DNA of 64,000 bases from Palsa-892 sp035295845 (GTDB taxonomy: Bacteria; Pseudomonadota; Alphaproteobacteria; Rhizobiales; Xanthobacteraceae), in assembly GCA_035295845.1 (NCBI GenBank), contig DATGIF010000017.1, positions 62,001 through 126,000 on the forward strand. The letters run 5' to 3'. Made by a program: the position numbers and the translations under genes. Under the pieces are notes generated by a model, which ran no database searches, was not told the DNA's origin, and worked only from the letters and a program-made list of their open reading frames with translations. The stretch's first letter is position 1. Each line of letters begins with the position of its first letter. Below are positions 28,140 to 37,494 of the stretch, piece by piece.

Positions 28140-29542
28140 GCCGCGGCCTCATGCAGCATTTTGATGCCGGGAATTGCGCGCACGAGCGCGCGGAAATGGT
28201 CGCCCCGCACCTCGAAGTTCGGAAACTGGTCGAACGAGGCACCGGCCGGCGACAGGAGAACGACCGGATGCGATTCCTTCGATTGCACGGCGTCCTCCGT
28301 TGCTTTCGTCACCGCGACGTCGAGCGTGCCGCATTTGGCATAGGGCACCTTGCCCTCGAGCGTCGCGGCAAAAGCGTCGCTCGCCTCCCCGATGAGGTAA
28401 GCCTTGGCGATCTTCGGGAAAAAAGCTTTCAAAGAGGTAATTCCGCCCTCTTTTTCCTTGCCCCCGAGAATCCAGAAAATGCCGCCTGCAAAGGACGAAA
28501 GCGCCTTTTCGGTCGAATCGGCATTGGTCGCCTTGGAGTCGTTGACGAAAAGCACCTTTCCCTTATGGCCGAGTTCTTCCATGCGATGCGCGAGACCGGG
28601 AAACGTGAATAGCCCCTTGCGGATCGCCTCGGGCGAAACGCCGAGAGAGAGCGCCGTCGCGATTGCGGTAGCCGCGTTCTGCGCGTTGTGTCGTCCCCGC
28701 AGAGAGCCAATTCCGGCGAGATCGGCGACACTCACAGCGCCGTCCTTGTCGGCATGGACGATACTTGTCTCGTCTAGGAAAAACCCTTCTGCAAGCTCCT
28801 CTTCTGCCGAAACCCTGATCACACGCTGGCCTGATTTTTCCAGCCGCACCGCCGCAGCGCACGTGAATTCATCATCAACCGCAATCACTGCAGTATCGGA
28901 GCGCGCGACCAGCCGCTCCTTGACCGCCGCGTAATTCTTCATCGTGCCGTGGCGATCGAGATGGTCTGGCGTGATGTTGAGGAGAATGCCCACCGTCGGG
29001 TCGAGCGTCGGCGCGAGATCAATCTGGTAGGAGGAGCATTCAATCACGTGCGTGCGATGCAGCGCCGGCGGCGGCAGCGACAGGATCGGCGTGCCGAGGT
29101 TGCCGCCGACCGCAACGTCACGGCCTGAACTTTTCAGAATATGCGCGACCAGCGCCGTGGTCGTGGATTTGCCATTGGTGCCGGTGATCGCGACGAACGG
29201 CGCGTTGGGCACGCTCGCGCGGCGCTCACGGCAAAACAATTCGATGTCACCGATGATCTCGACCTTGTGCTGGCTTGCAAGCGCCGCCGCCCAATGCGGC
29301 TTCGGATGCGTGAGCGGCACGCCGGGCGAAAGAACGAGGGCCGTGACCGCGCTCCAGTCGAGCGCGCGCAAATCTTCCGCCGCATAACCCTTTGCCTTTG
29401 CTTCGTCGATCTTCGCCGGCTGATCGTCCCAGGCGACGACTTTGGCGCCGCCCGCTGCGAGCGCGGCGCAAGTCGCGAGCCCCGAAGCGCCGAGCCCGAA
29501 GACGGCCACCGTCTTGCCGCGAAACGTCGTGACCGGCGTCAT
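28136..29542 (-). CDS. murD: UDP-N-acetylmuramoylalanine--D-glutamate ligase
   Basis: The 468-residue Mur ligase has FGLGASGLATCAAL near the start, the P-loop AITGTNGKSTTTALVAHIL near 120, and LNITPDHLDRHGTM and HRMEELGHKGKVLFVNDSKATN. I place the start at ATG 29542, eight bases past the mraY stop. A GTG four codons earlier overlaps the mraY stop as GTGA and is an alternative. The open frame reaches further into mraY but that part is not MurD-like. Confidence 0.95.
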   Translation of the reverse strand: MTPVTTFRGKTVAVFGLGASGLATCAALAAGGAKVVAWDDQPAKIDEAKAKGYAAEDLRALDWSAVTALVLSPGVPLTHPKPHWAAALASQHKVEIIGDIELFCRERRASVPNAPFVAITGTNGKSTTTALVAHILKSSGRDVAVGGNLGTPILSLPPPALHRTHVIECSSYQIDLAPTLDPTVGILLNITPDHLDRHGTMKNYAAVKERLVARSDTAVIAVDDEFTCAAAVRLEKSGQRVIRVSAEEELAEGFFLDETSIVHADKDGAVSVADLAGIGSLRGRHNAQNAATAIATALSLGVSPEAIRKGLFTFPGLAHRMEELGHKGKVLFVNDSKATNADSTEKALSSFAGGIFWILGGKEKEGGITSLKAFFPKIAKAYLIGEASDAFAATLEGKVPYAKCGTLDVAVTKATEDAVQSKESHPVVLLSPAGASFDQFPNFEVRGDHFRALVRAIPGIKMLHEAAA

Positions 29543-29550
29543 CCCGGCGT

Positions 29551-30636
29551 TCACCGCAACTTGAGCGTCGAGAGTCCGATCAGGGCCAGCACTACGGCAA
29601 CGATCCAGAACCGGATCACGATCTGCGCTTCCGTCCATCCCTGCTGCTCGAAATGATGGTGGATCGGCGCCATCTTGAACACACGTTTGCCGGTGAGCTT
29701 GAAGGAGACGACCTGCACGATCACCGAAACCGCTTCGAGCACGAACAGGCCGCCAATGATCGCGAGCACGATCTCGTGCTTGGTCGCAACCGCGACCGCG
29801 CCGAGGAGCCCGCCGAGCGCGAGCGAGCCGGTGTCGCCCATGAAGATGGAAGCAGGCGGCGCGTTAAACCATAGGAATCCGAGCCCTGCCCCGATCATGG
29901 CGCCGCAGACGACCGCAAGCTCGCCCGCGCGCGACACGTGGCGGAGCTGCAGGTATTCGGCGAAGACGAGATTGCCGACGAGATAGGCGATGAGGGCGAA
30001 ACTCGCCGCCGCGATCATCACCGGCACGATCGCAAGCCCGTCGAGACCATCGGTAAGGTTCACCGCATTGCCCGCGCCGACGACGACAAAAGCACCGAGC
30101 AGGACGAAAAACCAGCCGAGATCGAACACCGCGACTTTGAGCAGGGGAAACGCGATCGAGGTCGAAAGCGGCGGCCGGCCGATCACCACCATCGCTGCCA
30201 CGGCAGCACCCGCGATGAGGAACTCGGCGCAGAGCCGCATGCGGCCGGAAAGGCCGTTATGCGTGGACTTCGTCACCTTGAGATAATCATCGTAGAAGCC
30301 GATCAGCGCGAAGCCGAGCGTAACGCCGAGCACGGCCCACACATAAGGATTGGTGAGGTTCGCCCACAAAAGCGTCGAGACGAAGAGTCCGGCGAGGATC
30401 ATGATCCCGCCCATGGTCGGCGTGCCGGTCTTGGTGAGGAGATGCGAAGGCGGGCCGTCGCCGCGGATCGGCTGGCCCTTGCCTTGGCTGAGCCGCAGGT
30501 ACGCGATCATCTTCGGCCCGAACAGAAAAACGAACAGGAGCGCCGTCACCACCGCTCCGCCGGTGCGGAAGGTGATGTAGCGAAACACGTTGAGCGCGCT
30601 GATCGTGTCGGAAAGTCCGGCAAGCCAATAAAGCAC
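29551..30636 (-). CDS. mraY: Phospho-MurNAc-pentapeptide translocase
   Basis: The 361-residue polytopic enzyme links phospho-MurNAc-pentapeptide to undecaprenyl phosphate, giving lipid I. It has about ten membrane helices and the family signatures PTMGGIMIL, GFYDDYLKV (Asp pair), NAVNLTDGLDGLA, FMGDTGSLALGGLLG, and the histidine cluster APIHHHFEQQGW. It lies between murF (13-bp gap) and murD. Confidence 0.97.
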   Translation of the reverse strand: MLYWLAGLSDTISALNVFRYITFRTGGAVVTALLFVFLFGPKMIAYLRLSQGKGQPIRGDGPPSHLLTKTGTPTMGGIMILAGLFVSTLLWANLTNPYVWAVLGVTLGFALIGFYDDYLKVTKSTHNGLSGRMRLCAEFLIAGAAVAAMVVIGRPPLSTSIAFPLLKVAVFDLGWFFVLLGAFVVVGAGNAVNLTDGLDGLAIVPVMIAAASFALIAYLVGNLVFAEYLQLRHVSRAGELAVVCGAMIGAGLGFLWFNAPPASIFMGDTGSLALGGLLGAVAVATKHEIVLAIIGGLFVLEAVSVIVQVVSFKLTGKRVFKMAPIHHHFEQQGWTEAQIVIRFWIVAVVLALIGLSTLKLR

Positions 30637-30649
30637 TCAAGCACCTCCT

Positions 30650-32083
30650 TCAGGCCGTTGCGTCCTCGGCGGGCTCCCCGAGGCGGAACCGCTCCACGAG
30701 CTTCTTAGCGAGTGGCCCCATACGGCTGCCGTTCGAACCCTTGATCATGATGGCATCGCCCGGCCGCAACGCGGCCACAAGCAGCGCTTCGATTCGTTCC
30801 GTGCTCTCGGCATAGCCGCCGCGCCGGTCCGCGGGCAAGGCTTCCCACAGATTCTGCATCAGCGGTCCGGCGGCAAAGACAAGATCGATGCCCGCTTCCT
30901 CGACCGCGGCCGCAAGCGCACGGTGAAGCGCCGGCCCCTCGGGACCGAGTTCCAGCATGTCGCCGAGGACCGCAATCCTCCGACCCTTGGGCCCGACCGG
31001 CGCCCGGCCGAGCACATCGAGCGCCGCGCGCATGGAAGCGGGGTTCGCATTATAGCTTTCGTCGATGAGCAGCACCTCGCCCTTGCCGAACGTGAGGCGG
31101 AAGCGGTCGCCGCGGCCTTTCGGCGGCTGCAACCGGGCGAGCGCGAGCCCCGCTAGCGCAAGATCGGCGCCGACAAGCTTGGCCGTAGCAAGCACCGCGA
31201 GGCTGTTCACAGCGAGGTGCCGCCCCGGCGCGCCGAGCTTGTAGGCAATGTCGTCGCCGAGAATGACCGCGCGAACCGTGGAGCCTTCCGGCCCGAGCGC
31301 GGCATCGATGAGCCGCGCTTCGGCGTCTTGATGCGCGCCGAAGCCGACGACCCGGGCTCCCGTCTTGCGCGCGGCCGCGGCCAGGCGCTCGAACTGGGAG
31401 TTGTCGCGATTGATCACCGCGGCGCCGCCGGGCGCCAGGCCCGTAAAAATTTCCGCCTTCGCGTCGGCGATCGCTTCGATGCCCGGGAAGAACTCGAGAT
31501 GCACGGGCTCAATCGTGGTGATGATGGCAACGTGCGGATGCACAAGCCGGGCAAGTGGCGTAATTTCACTGGCGTGATTCATGCCAAGCTCGAATACGCC
31601 GAAGCGCGCGCTCATAGGCAGCCGCGCGAGCGAAAGCGGCACGCCCCAATGATTGTTGTAGGAGGAGGCCGAGGCGTGGGTTTCGCCATCCCGCGACAGC
31701 ACAAAGCGCAGCGCCTCCTTGGTGCCGGTTTTTCCGACCGAGCCGGTCACGGCAACGATCTTCGCGGCGGAACGCGCGCGCGCGGCGCGCGCGAGCGCAC
31801 GAAGCGCATCCAATACGTCTGGCACCACGAGGAGCGCACCCTTCGGCATTTCGGCAAGCTTCGCCTCGGCAACGACGGCCAGTGCCGCGCCGCGGCCGAG
31901 CGCATTCCCGACATAGGCGTGCCCATCGACGCGTTCGCCCTTGATCGCGAAGAAGGCCTCGTCAGCGCCGATGGTGCGACTGTCGATGGAAATTCCTTCG
32001 ATTGCCGCCGGCGGCGAGCCGAGCAGACGGCCGCCGGTCGCGGCGACAAGCGCCGGCAGCGCCCATAGCGCTTTCTCGCTCAT
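30650..32083 (-). CDS. murF: UDP-N-acetylmuramoyl-tripeptide--D-alanyl-D-alanine ligase
   Basis: The 477-residue Mur ligase attaches D-Ala-D-Ala, completing the pentapeptide. It has the P-loop AVTGSVGKTGTKEAL (about 112-126), FELGMNHASEITPLARLV, and LLIDESYNANPASMRAALD. The start overlaps the murE stop by four bases, and mraY follows. Confidence 0.96.
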   Translation of the reverse strand: MSEKALWALPALVAATGGRLLGSPPAAIEGISIDSRTIGADEAFFAIKGERVDGHAYVGNALGRGAALAVVAEAKLAEMPKGALLVVPDVLDALRALARAARARSAAKIVAVTGSVGKTGTKEALRFVLSRDGETHASASSYNNHWGVPLSLARLPMSARFGVFELGMNHASEITPLARLVHPHVAIITTIEPVHLEFFPGIEAIADAKAEIFTGLAPGGAAVINRDNSQFERLAAAARKTGARVVGFGAHQDAEARLIDAALGPEGSTVRAVILGDDIAYKLGAPGRHLAVNSLAVLATAKLVGADLALAGLALARLQPPKGRGDRFRLTFGKGEVLLIDESYNANPASMRAALDVLGRAPVGPKGRRIAVLGDMLELGPEGPALHRALAAAVEEAGIDLVFAAGPLMQNLWEALPADRRGGYAESTERIEALLVAALRPGDAIMIKGSNGSRMGPLAKKLVERFRLGEPAEDATA

Positions 32084-33570
32084 GAACCGTCCCCGAGTGC
32101 TTTCCGCACTGCCGCCTGATCCGAAAAAGGCAAGGTCCGGTCGCCTACGATTTGGCCGCTTTCGTGACCTTTCCCGGCGACGAGGAGGACATCGCCTCTT
32201 TTCAATTCGCCGACCGCCGTCTTGATCGCTTCGGCGCGATCGGCGATTTCGATCGCGCCAGGCGCCGCAGCCAGGATCGCCTTGCGGATCGCGGCCGGAT
32301 CCTCGCTCCTGGGATTATCGTCAGTCACGATCACGCGGTCCGCATGCTCCGTGGCCGCCGTGCCCATCAACGGGCGCTTGCCCGCATCGCGATCGCCGCC
32401 GGCGCCGAATACCACCAAAAGCCGGCCGCTGACATAGGGCCGGAGCGCTTGCAGCGCATTCGCGAGCGCATCCGGCGTATGGGCGTAATCGACGAAAACC
32501 GGCGCCCCCTTCTTCTCGCCGACGAATTCGAGCCGGCCGCTCGCGCCTCCGAGGGAAGCTAGCGAGGCGATTACTTTCTCGCTGGCGCCGCCGGTCACGA
32601 TCGCAAGACCCGCGGCCACGAGCGCGTTCGAAACCTGAAAAGCGCCGACGAGCGGCAGCTTTACGCGCTGCTCCTTGCCGGCAGCGCGCAGGCGCAAGGA
32701 TTGCGCAAAGCCGTCGCGCGCCGCCTCGACGAGCGCGAGATCCGCACCGCTACGGCCGACGCCGAATAAGCGCAATTTTCTTTTCGCGGCAATCGCGGCG
32801 ACGGCCGCCGCTTCCGGCTGGTCCGCATCGACGACAGCCACGGCCCCTTCCGGCAAGAGCGTCTCGAACAGCCTGAGCTTGGCGGCGCGATAAGCATCGA
32901 GCGTCTTGTGATAGTCGAGATGGTCGCGGGTCAAATTGGTGAAGGCAGCGGCCGCAAGCCGCACGCCGTCGAGCCGACGCTGCTCCAACCCGTGCGAAGA
33001 TGCCTCCATCGCAAGATGCGTCACCCCTTCGCCCGCGAGCTTGTCCATCAGCGCATGCAAAACGATCGGATCGGGCGTGGTCAGATTGCCGGCCGTCTCG
33101 CCCGAAGGCGCGACAAGGCCGATCGTGCCGATGCTCGCGGCGGCGTGACCAAGCCGCGTCCAGATCTGGCGCACGAAGGAAGCGACCGACGTTTTGCCAT
33201 TGGTGCCGGTGACCGCGACGATGGTCGCGGGCTGGCGCGGATAAAAGCGCGCGGCCGCGCGCGCGAGCTTAAGCCGCGCATCGCTCACTTTGATATAGGG
33301 AATGTTCGCGGCAAGATCGCCGGGCCGCGCGCCTTCGGCCACGAGCGCTACCGCGCCGCGGCGGACGGCATCGGCCAGGAACTTGCGGCCGTCCTCCTTG
33401 CTTCCGGCGAGCGCGAAAAAAATATCCCCCGGCTTCACCGTGCGGCTGTCGGCGGAAAGGCCGGTGATGGCGATGCCCGCCGGCACGGCGCCGCCATCGG
33501 ACGCGAGCACTTCGCGAAGATCGAAACTTCTGCCCAAGACCCGGGCCTCTCCAACAGCTTCAGTTCGCAA
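32080..33570 (-). CDS. murE: UDP-N-acetylmuramoyl-tripeptide synthetase, meso-diaminopimelate-adding
   Basis: The 496-residue Mur ligase has the P-loop VTGTNGKTSVASFV (about 118-131), HLAMEASSHGLEQRR, and the DNPRSEDP motif (about 417), whose DNPR sequence is the mark of enzymes that add meso-diaminopimelate. The cell wall is therefore DAP-type. The start overlaps ftsI by 11 bp. Confidence 0.96.
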   Translation of the reverse strand: MRTEAVGEARVLGRSFDLREVLASDGGAVPAGIAITGLSADSRTVKPGDIFFALAGSKEDGRKFLADAVRRGAVALVAEGARPGDLAANIPYIKVSDARLKLARAAARFYPRQPATIVAVTGTNGKTSVASFVRQIWTRLGHAAASIGTIGLVAPSGETAGNLTTPDPIVLHALMDKLAGEGVTHLAMEASSHGLEQRRLDGVRLAAAAFTNLTRDHLDYHKTLDAYRAAKLRLFETLLPEGAVAVVDADQPEAAAVAAIAAKRKLRLFGVGRSGADLALVEAARDGFAQSLRLRAAGKEQRVKLPLVGAFQVSNALVAAGLAIVTGGASEKVIASLASLGGASGRLEFVGEKKGAPVFVDYAHTPDALANALQALRPYVSGRLLVVFGAGGDRDAGKRPLMGTAATEHADRVIVTDDNPRSEDPAAIRKAILAAAPGAIEIADRAEAIKTAVGELKRGDVLLVAGKGHESGQIVGDRTLPFSDQAAVRKALGDGS

Positions 33571-35281
33571 TGCGCCGCGAGGCGAGGATCAGATGATCGG
33601 CGGACGGCAGATCGCGGCGCGGTTTGACACCCAACATCGGCGCAATCCGGGCGATGATGCGGCCGGTGGTGGGGGCCGCATTCAGCCCCGCCGTGGCCTG
33701 GCCTTTTCTGTCGCCCCAGTTCTTCGGTTCGTCGACCATCACCAGCACAAGATACTCGGGCGCATCGCAAGGGAACACGCCCATGAATACGGACAATAAC
33801 TTGTCGTGTACATAATGCCCGCGCACGACCTTTTCGGACGTGCCGGTCTTGCCGCCGACATAATAGCCCTCGACTTCGGCGCGCTCCGCGGTGCCCTTCT
33901 CGACATTGAGCCGCAGGAGATAGCGCATCTTATCGCTCGTCTCCGGCTTGATCACGCGGGTCGCGAGCGCCTGCGCCTCGGCTTCGCTCCGCTTGAGAAA
34001 CGTCGGCGGAATGAGAAGACCGCCGTTCACGAGCGCGGCGGTCGCCATCACCGCCTGCAGCGGAGCGACTGAAAGGCCGTGGCCAAAGGCAATCGTCGCG
34101 GTGTTGATCTCGCCCCATGCTTTCGGCACGAGCGGCCTTCCGCTCTCGGGAAGCTCGGTTTTCAATTGATCGAGCAGTCCCGTCTTCTTGAGGAACGCCC
34201 GCTGCGCATCGGGGCCAACGGCGAGCGCGATTTTCGCCGCGCCGATATTCGATGAATAAGTGAAGATCTCCGGCACCGAGAGCACGCGATGCTGGGCGTG
34301 AAAATCATTGATCGTGAACTGGCCGTATTGCAGCGGCATGCGCGCGTCGAACTGCGAGGCAAGCGTCGCCTTGCCGGAATCGAGCGCCATCGCAATGGTC
34401 AGCGCCTTGAAAGTCGAGCCCATTTCATAGACGCCGGTGGTGAGGCGGTTGAGACGCGTGGGGTCGATGGACCCCGCCGGCACGTTCGGATCGTAATCGG
34501 GCAGCGACACCATCGCGAAAATTTCACCGGTCTTCACATTCAGCACGAGGCCGGAGACCGAATTCGCCTGATAAAGCTCCTTCGCCATGAGCAATTCATC
34601 GCGCAGCGCGTGCTGGACGCCGAGGTCGAGCGCGAGGTTGACGGGCTCAAGCGCGCGGCCGGAGGCGAGGCCTGCCAGATGCAGATCCGCGAGGCCGCCG
34701 GTATCGATCCACTTCTCAAGGCCGGCGATGCCCTGATTGTCGACATTGACGTGGCCGAGCACGTGCGACGCCTCGTTGCCGTCGGGATAGACGCGCTTCG
34801 CCTCGCGCATGAAGCCGATATGCGGAATGCCGAGGCGATGAAGTTCGAGCTGCTGCTGCGGTGAAATTTCCCGCTTGATGCGCACAAAGCCCTTCTTCGA
34901 GGAAAGCTTCTGCCGCAATTCGCTCGCGTTCAGGTCGGGCAGCACCGCGGTGATCAATTCGGTCGCTTCATCCACGTCGCCGACTTTCTTGTTCGGCTCG
35001 GCGTAAAGCATCGTGGATTCGACATCGGTCGCGAGCAACCGTCCCTGGCGGTCGAAGATGTCGGGCCGCGACGAGGTCATGGAGTCGGCGGCAACCGCGC
35101 GCCGCTTGTCAGCCAGCTCCGGCATCATGCCAAGCATGGCGAGCCGGCCGGCGATCACGCAGTAGATCAGCGCAAAGCCGCAGACCATCATGCCGATGCG
35201 AAGCCGCGAAACCCTGCCATCCGCGAGGCGAAGCGCGGCGAAGAACTGGCCGAAGCGCGGCAGGTCGAAAAAGAAGCGCAT
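33560..35281 (-). CDS. ftsI: Septal peptidoglycan transpeptidase FtsI (penicillin-binding protein 3)
   Basis: The 573-residue class B PBP has one membrane anchor (about 27-48) and a pedestal domain from 60 to 220. The transpeptidase domain has the active-site SxxK in GSTFKALTIAM, the SxN motif in YSSNIGAAK, and KTG in YVGGKTGTSEK. It cross-links septal wall with FtsW. It starts one base past the ftsL stop. Confidence 0.96.
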   Translation of the reverse strand: MRFFFDLPRFGQFFAALRLADGRVSRLRIGMMVCGFALIYCVIAGRLAMLGMMPELADKRRAVAADSMTSSRPDIFDRQGRLLATDVESTMLYAEPNKKVGDVDEATELITAVLPDLNASELRQKLSSKKGFVRIKREISPQQQLELHRLGIPHIGFMREAKRVYPDGNEASHVLGHVNVDNQGIAGLEKWIDTGGLADLHLAGLASGRALEPVNLALDLGVQHALRDELLMAKELYQANSVSGLVLNVKTGEIFAMVSLPDYDPNVPAGSIDPTRLNRLTTGVYEMGSTFKALTIAMALDSGKATLASQFDARMPLQYGQFTINDFHAQHRVLSVPEIFTYSSNIGAAKIALAVGPDAQRAFLKKTGLLDQLKTELPESGRPLVPKAWGEINTATIAFGHGLSVAPLQAVMATAALVNGGLLIPPTFLKRSEAEAQALATRVIKPETSDKMRYLLRLNVEKGTAERAEVEGYYVGGKTGTSEKVVRGHYVHDKLLSVFMGVFPCDAPEYLVLVMVDEPKNWGDRKGQATAGLNAAPTTGRIIARIAPMLGVKPRRDLPSADHLILASRRIAN

Positions 35282-35282
35282 G

Positions 35283-35705
35283 TCAGGGGCCCTGGCCGGC
35301 CGAGCCGGTCACCGGCGCCTCCGTGGGGGCGCCGAGCGTTTCGATCATGTCGCGGATGGGATCGCGCGGTTTTCGAGGATCGGCCGGCAGCGTTTCGATC
35401 AGATCGCCGAGCGGATCGCCCACCGGCGCTGGTTTTTCCGGCAGCGCCGAGAAATCGTCAATGCGCGAGACATCGAGCGCTTTCATGCCGAGATAACGCT
35501 CGGAAAGCGTCTGAATGCGGACGGGCGACGAGAGCCGGCTCCATTCGGCGCGCAACAGCGCGATCTTTTCCTGCTCCGCGCGAATCTCGTTGTTGAGCCG
35601 CGCCACCGCCTGCGCCTTGTAGGTCGATTGATACTTGACGTCATAGACAATCACCGCCGCGACGATCAGGCATCCGATCACGAGGACGTTGAGAATGCGG
35701 ACCAT
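35283..35705 (-). CDS. ftsL: Cell division protein FtsL-like
   Basis: The 140-residue protein has one membrane helix (about 4-21, ILNVLVIGCLIVAAVIVY), followed by a periplasmic coiled coil (about 30-60) with the FtsL-like stretch AEWSRLSSPVRIQTLSERYLG. The tail after residue 85 is Pro-rich and low-complexity. The sequence is weakly conserved as usual for FtsL; position between rsmH and ftsI settles the call. It probably forms the FtsQLB complex. Confidence 0.87.
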   Translation of the reverse strand: MVRILNVLVIGCLIVAAVIVYDVKYQSTYKAQAVARLNNEIRAEQEKIALLRAEWSRLSSPVRIQTLSERYLGMKALDVSRIDDFSALPEKPAPVGDPLGDLIETLPADPRKPRDPIRDMIETLGAPTEAPVTGSAGQGP

Positions 35706-35709
35706 CGCC

Positions 35710-36744
35710 TCATCCTTGTGTCGCCGCGCCGATACGCGGCAGGCCGGCGATCATCCCGGCCAGCGGATCGTCCGCCCGCGCCGCCACATCTGTGCGCTCG
35801 GCGGCACGCAGCTTTGCCGAACGCGAACGCGCATTGACGGCGACTTCCTCCGTGGAAGGCGTGAGCGCTTTCTTGGTGAGCACGCGAAAAGTCGCGGGCA
35901 GTGCCTCGGCTTTTGGCTGATGTCGCGAGCCGGCGGCGGCACGCGAGCGCGCGGCGAGGAACGTCTTCGCCAGCCGGTCTTCCAGCGAATGAAAGGAGAC
36001 GGCCACGAGCCTGCCGCCCAGCGCGAGAATGCGCTCGGCGGCGATAAGCGCGCCGGCGAGCTCCGCCAGCTCGTCATTCACATAAATGCGGAGCGCCTGA
36101 AATGTGCGCGTGGCGGGATCAATGTCCCCGGGCTTGGCGTGCACCTTGCTGCGGACAATATCGGCGAGCGCGCCTGTTGTACGGATCGGCGAGTGCTTGC
36201 GTGCTTCCACGATCGCCCGCGCCACGGCCCGCGCACGCCGCTCTTCGCCGAGCACGGCGATGACGCGTGCAAGCTCGGCCTCCGGCAATTCGTTGACGGC
36301 GTCGGCCGCACTCCGGCCGCTCCGTTGCATACGCATATCGAGCGGCCCGTCGGCGCGGAAAGAAAATCCGCGCGCGGGCTCATCGAACTGCATGGAGGAA
36401 ACGCCGACATCGAGCACGACGCCATCAACGGAAGCAAAACCGAGATCGCGCGCGACCCGGTCGAGCCGCGAAAAACGATCCTCGGCAAGCACGAGCCTGC
36501 CGCGGAACTCCTCGACCAATGGCGCGCCCGCCACGATCGCACTCTGATCGCGGTCGATCGCAACCACCTTGCAATTCGCGGCTTCGAGGATCGCGCGGCT
36601 GTAACCGCCAGCGCCGTACGTGCCGTCGAGATAAACGCCGCCGTCGCGGGGAGTGAGGTGCAAGAGAACCTCACGGAGCATGACGGGAAGATGACGGGCC
36701 GGTCCGCCAGCGGCATCTGGCCCGATGCCGCGGCCCGCGATCAT
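35710..36744 (-). CDS. rsmH: 16S rRNA (cytosine-1402 N4)-methyltransferase
   Basis: The 344-residue SAM enzyme has HLPVMLREVLLHL, motif I YLDGTYGAGGYSRAIL (about 37-52), DGVVLDVGVSSMQFDEPARGFSF, and the C-terminal VSFHSLEDRLAKTF. The open frame extends far upstream through mraZ, but family similarity begins at ATG 36744, which overlaps the mraZ stop as ATGA. Standard second gene of the dcw cluster. Confidence 0.96.
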   Translation of the reverse strand: MIAGRGIGPDAAGGPARHLPVMLREVLLHLTPRDGGVYLDGTYGAGGYSRAILEAANCKVVAIDRDQSAIVAGAPLVEEFRGRLVLAEDRFSRLDRVARDLGFASVDGVVLDVGVSSMQFDEPARGFSFRADGPLDMRMQRSGRSAADAVNELPEAELARVIAVLGEERRARAVARAIVEARKHSPIRTTGALADIVRSKVHAKPGDIDPATRTFQALRIYVNDELAELAGALIAAERILALGGRLVAVSFHSLEDRLAKTFLAARSRAAAGSRHQPKAEALPATFRVLTKKALTPSTEEVAVNARSRSAKLRAAERTDVAARADDPLAGMIAGLPRIGAATQG

Positions 36745-37211
36745 CCCGACGCCCCGGGAGGTTCCTTGCTGGAGCCGAGCGACTTCTTCAGGGCGCGCAC
36801 CTTGTTGGTGGCCTCTGTGAGATGTGCGCGAAAGCGCTGCGGCTCCCAAATCTGAAATTTGTGACCCAATCCGACGCAGGTGACGGCGTCGGCGATATGC
36901 GCGTGCGTCTTCAGTGTTTCGGTCAGAACAATGCGGCCTTCCGAATCGAGCTTCAGCGTCTCGCTCTGGCCGTAGAGTGCCGCGGCGAATTCCTCGCGCT
37001 CGTCCGAATAGGGCGGATAGCGATCGATGAGCGATTCGATCTCGGCCAAGAGCGCATGTCCGCCCGCGTCGAGCGCCGGCCGGTCGAGCGCCGGATGACA
37101 GTAAAGTCCCTCGAAGCCGTCGCGCGCGAGCACCGCGCGATAGCTCGCCGGAATCGAGATTCGGCCCTTGGCGTCGAGGCGCATGGTGTAAGTCGAGACA
37201 AACCGGTTCAT
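36741..37211 (-). CDS. mraZ: Transcriptional regulator MraZ
   Basis: The 156-residue protein has two SpoVT/AbrB-like halves, each with the MraZ pattern: FVSTYTMRLDAKGRISIPASYR at the start and SETLKLDSEGRIVLTETLK near residue 85. MraZ forms a ring that binds repeated sites before its own gene and represses the dcw cluster. I use ATG 37211 because the family begins at NRFVSTY; the frame is open about 80 bp upstream. The matching repeats at 37316-37340 support autoregulation. Confidence 0.93.
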   Translation of the reverse strand: MNRFVSTYTMRLDAKGRISIPASYRAVLARDGFEGLYCHPALDRPALDAGGHALLAEIESLIDRYPPYSDEREEFAAALYGQSETLKLDSEGRIVLTETLKTHAHIADAVTCVGLGHKFQIWEPQRFRAHLTEATNKVRALKKSLGSSKEPPGASG

Positions 37212-37315
37212 GGGGCCGCCCGACGCGTGAACACGGACCTTCCCGCAACGCGGACGACGATTTGGGCGAACGCGACGAAGAGCCCCGCCCAACCGGGAAA
37301 GCTCGATACCGGAAC

Positions 37316-37354
37316 GGGATGATTTGGGATATCATGGGATTAGATGGTCGTCAA
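37316..37354 (-). promoter_or_regulatory. Predicted dcw promoter with MraZ-type operator repeats
   Basis: Three GGGAT repeats (plus-strand 37316-37320, 37326-37330, 37336-37340) recur with an exact 10-bp period, the spacing known for MraZ sites (TGGG-type repeats with five-base spacers). On the minus strand, TTGACG (37349-37354) and TATCCC (37326-37331) are 17 bp apart and form a plausible sigma-70 promoter. Two repeats therefore cover the -10 region and spacer, consistent with repression. The promoter is about 115 bp before the mraZ start. Confidence 0.7.
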
Positions 37355-37494
37355 TTTGTGCATCCAGCTATCCACCGTTTTGGTGGCCAAGGGCCGGGCC
37401 GATTAACGCAAGGTGAAGCTTAAGAATTCCTTGCCGGACGCGGCGGTCGCGGCGAGGTCACGGAAGTTCGGATAAGTTGGGCCGCAAGAAGCCG

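Noticed and set aside
36745..37335. Extended N-terminus of RsmH through mraZ
   Set aside because: The added residues are an out-of-frame reading of mraZ, whose own frame carries clear family motifs.
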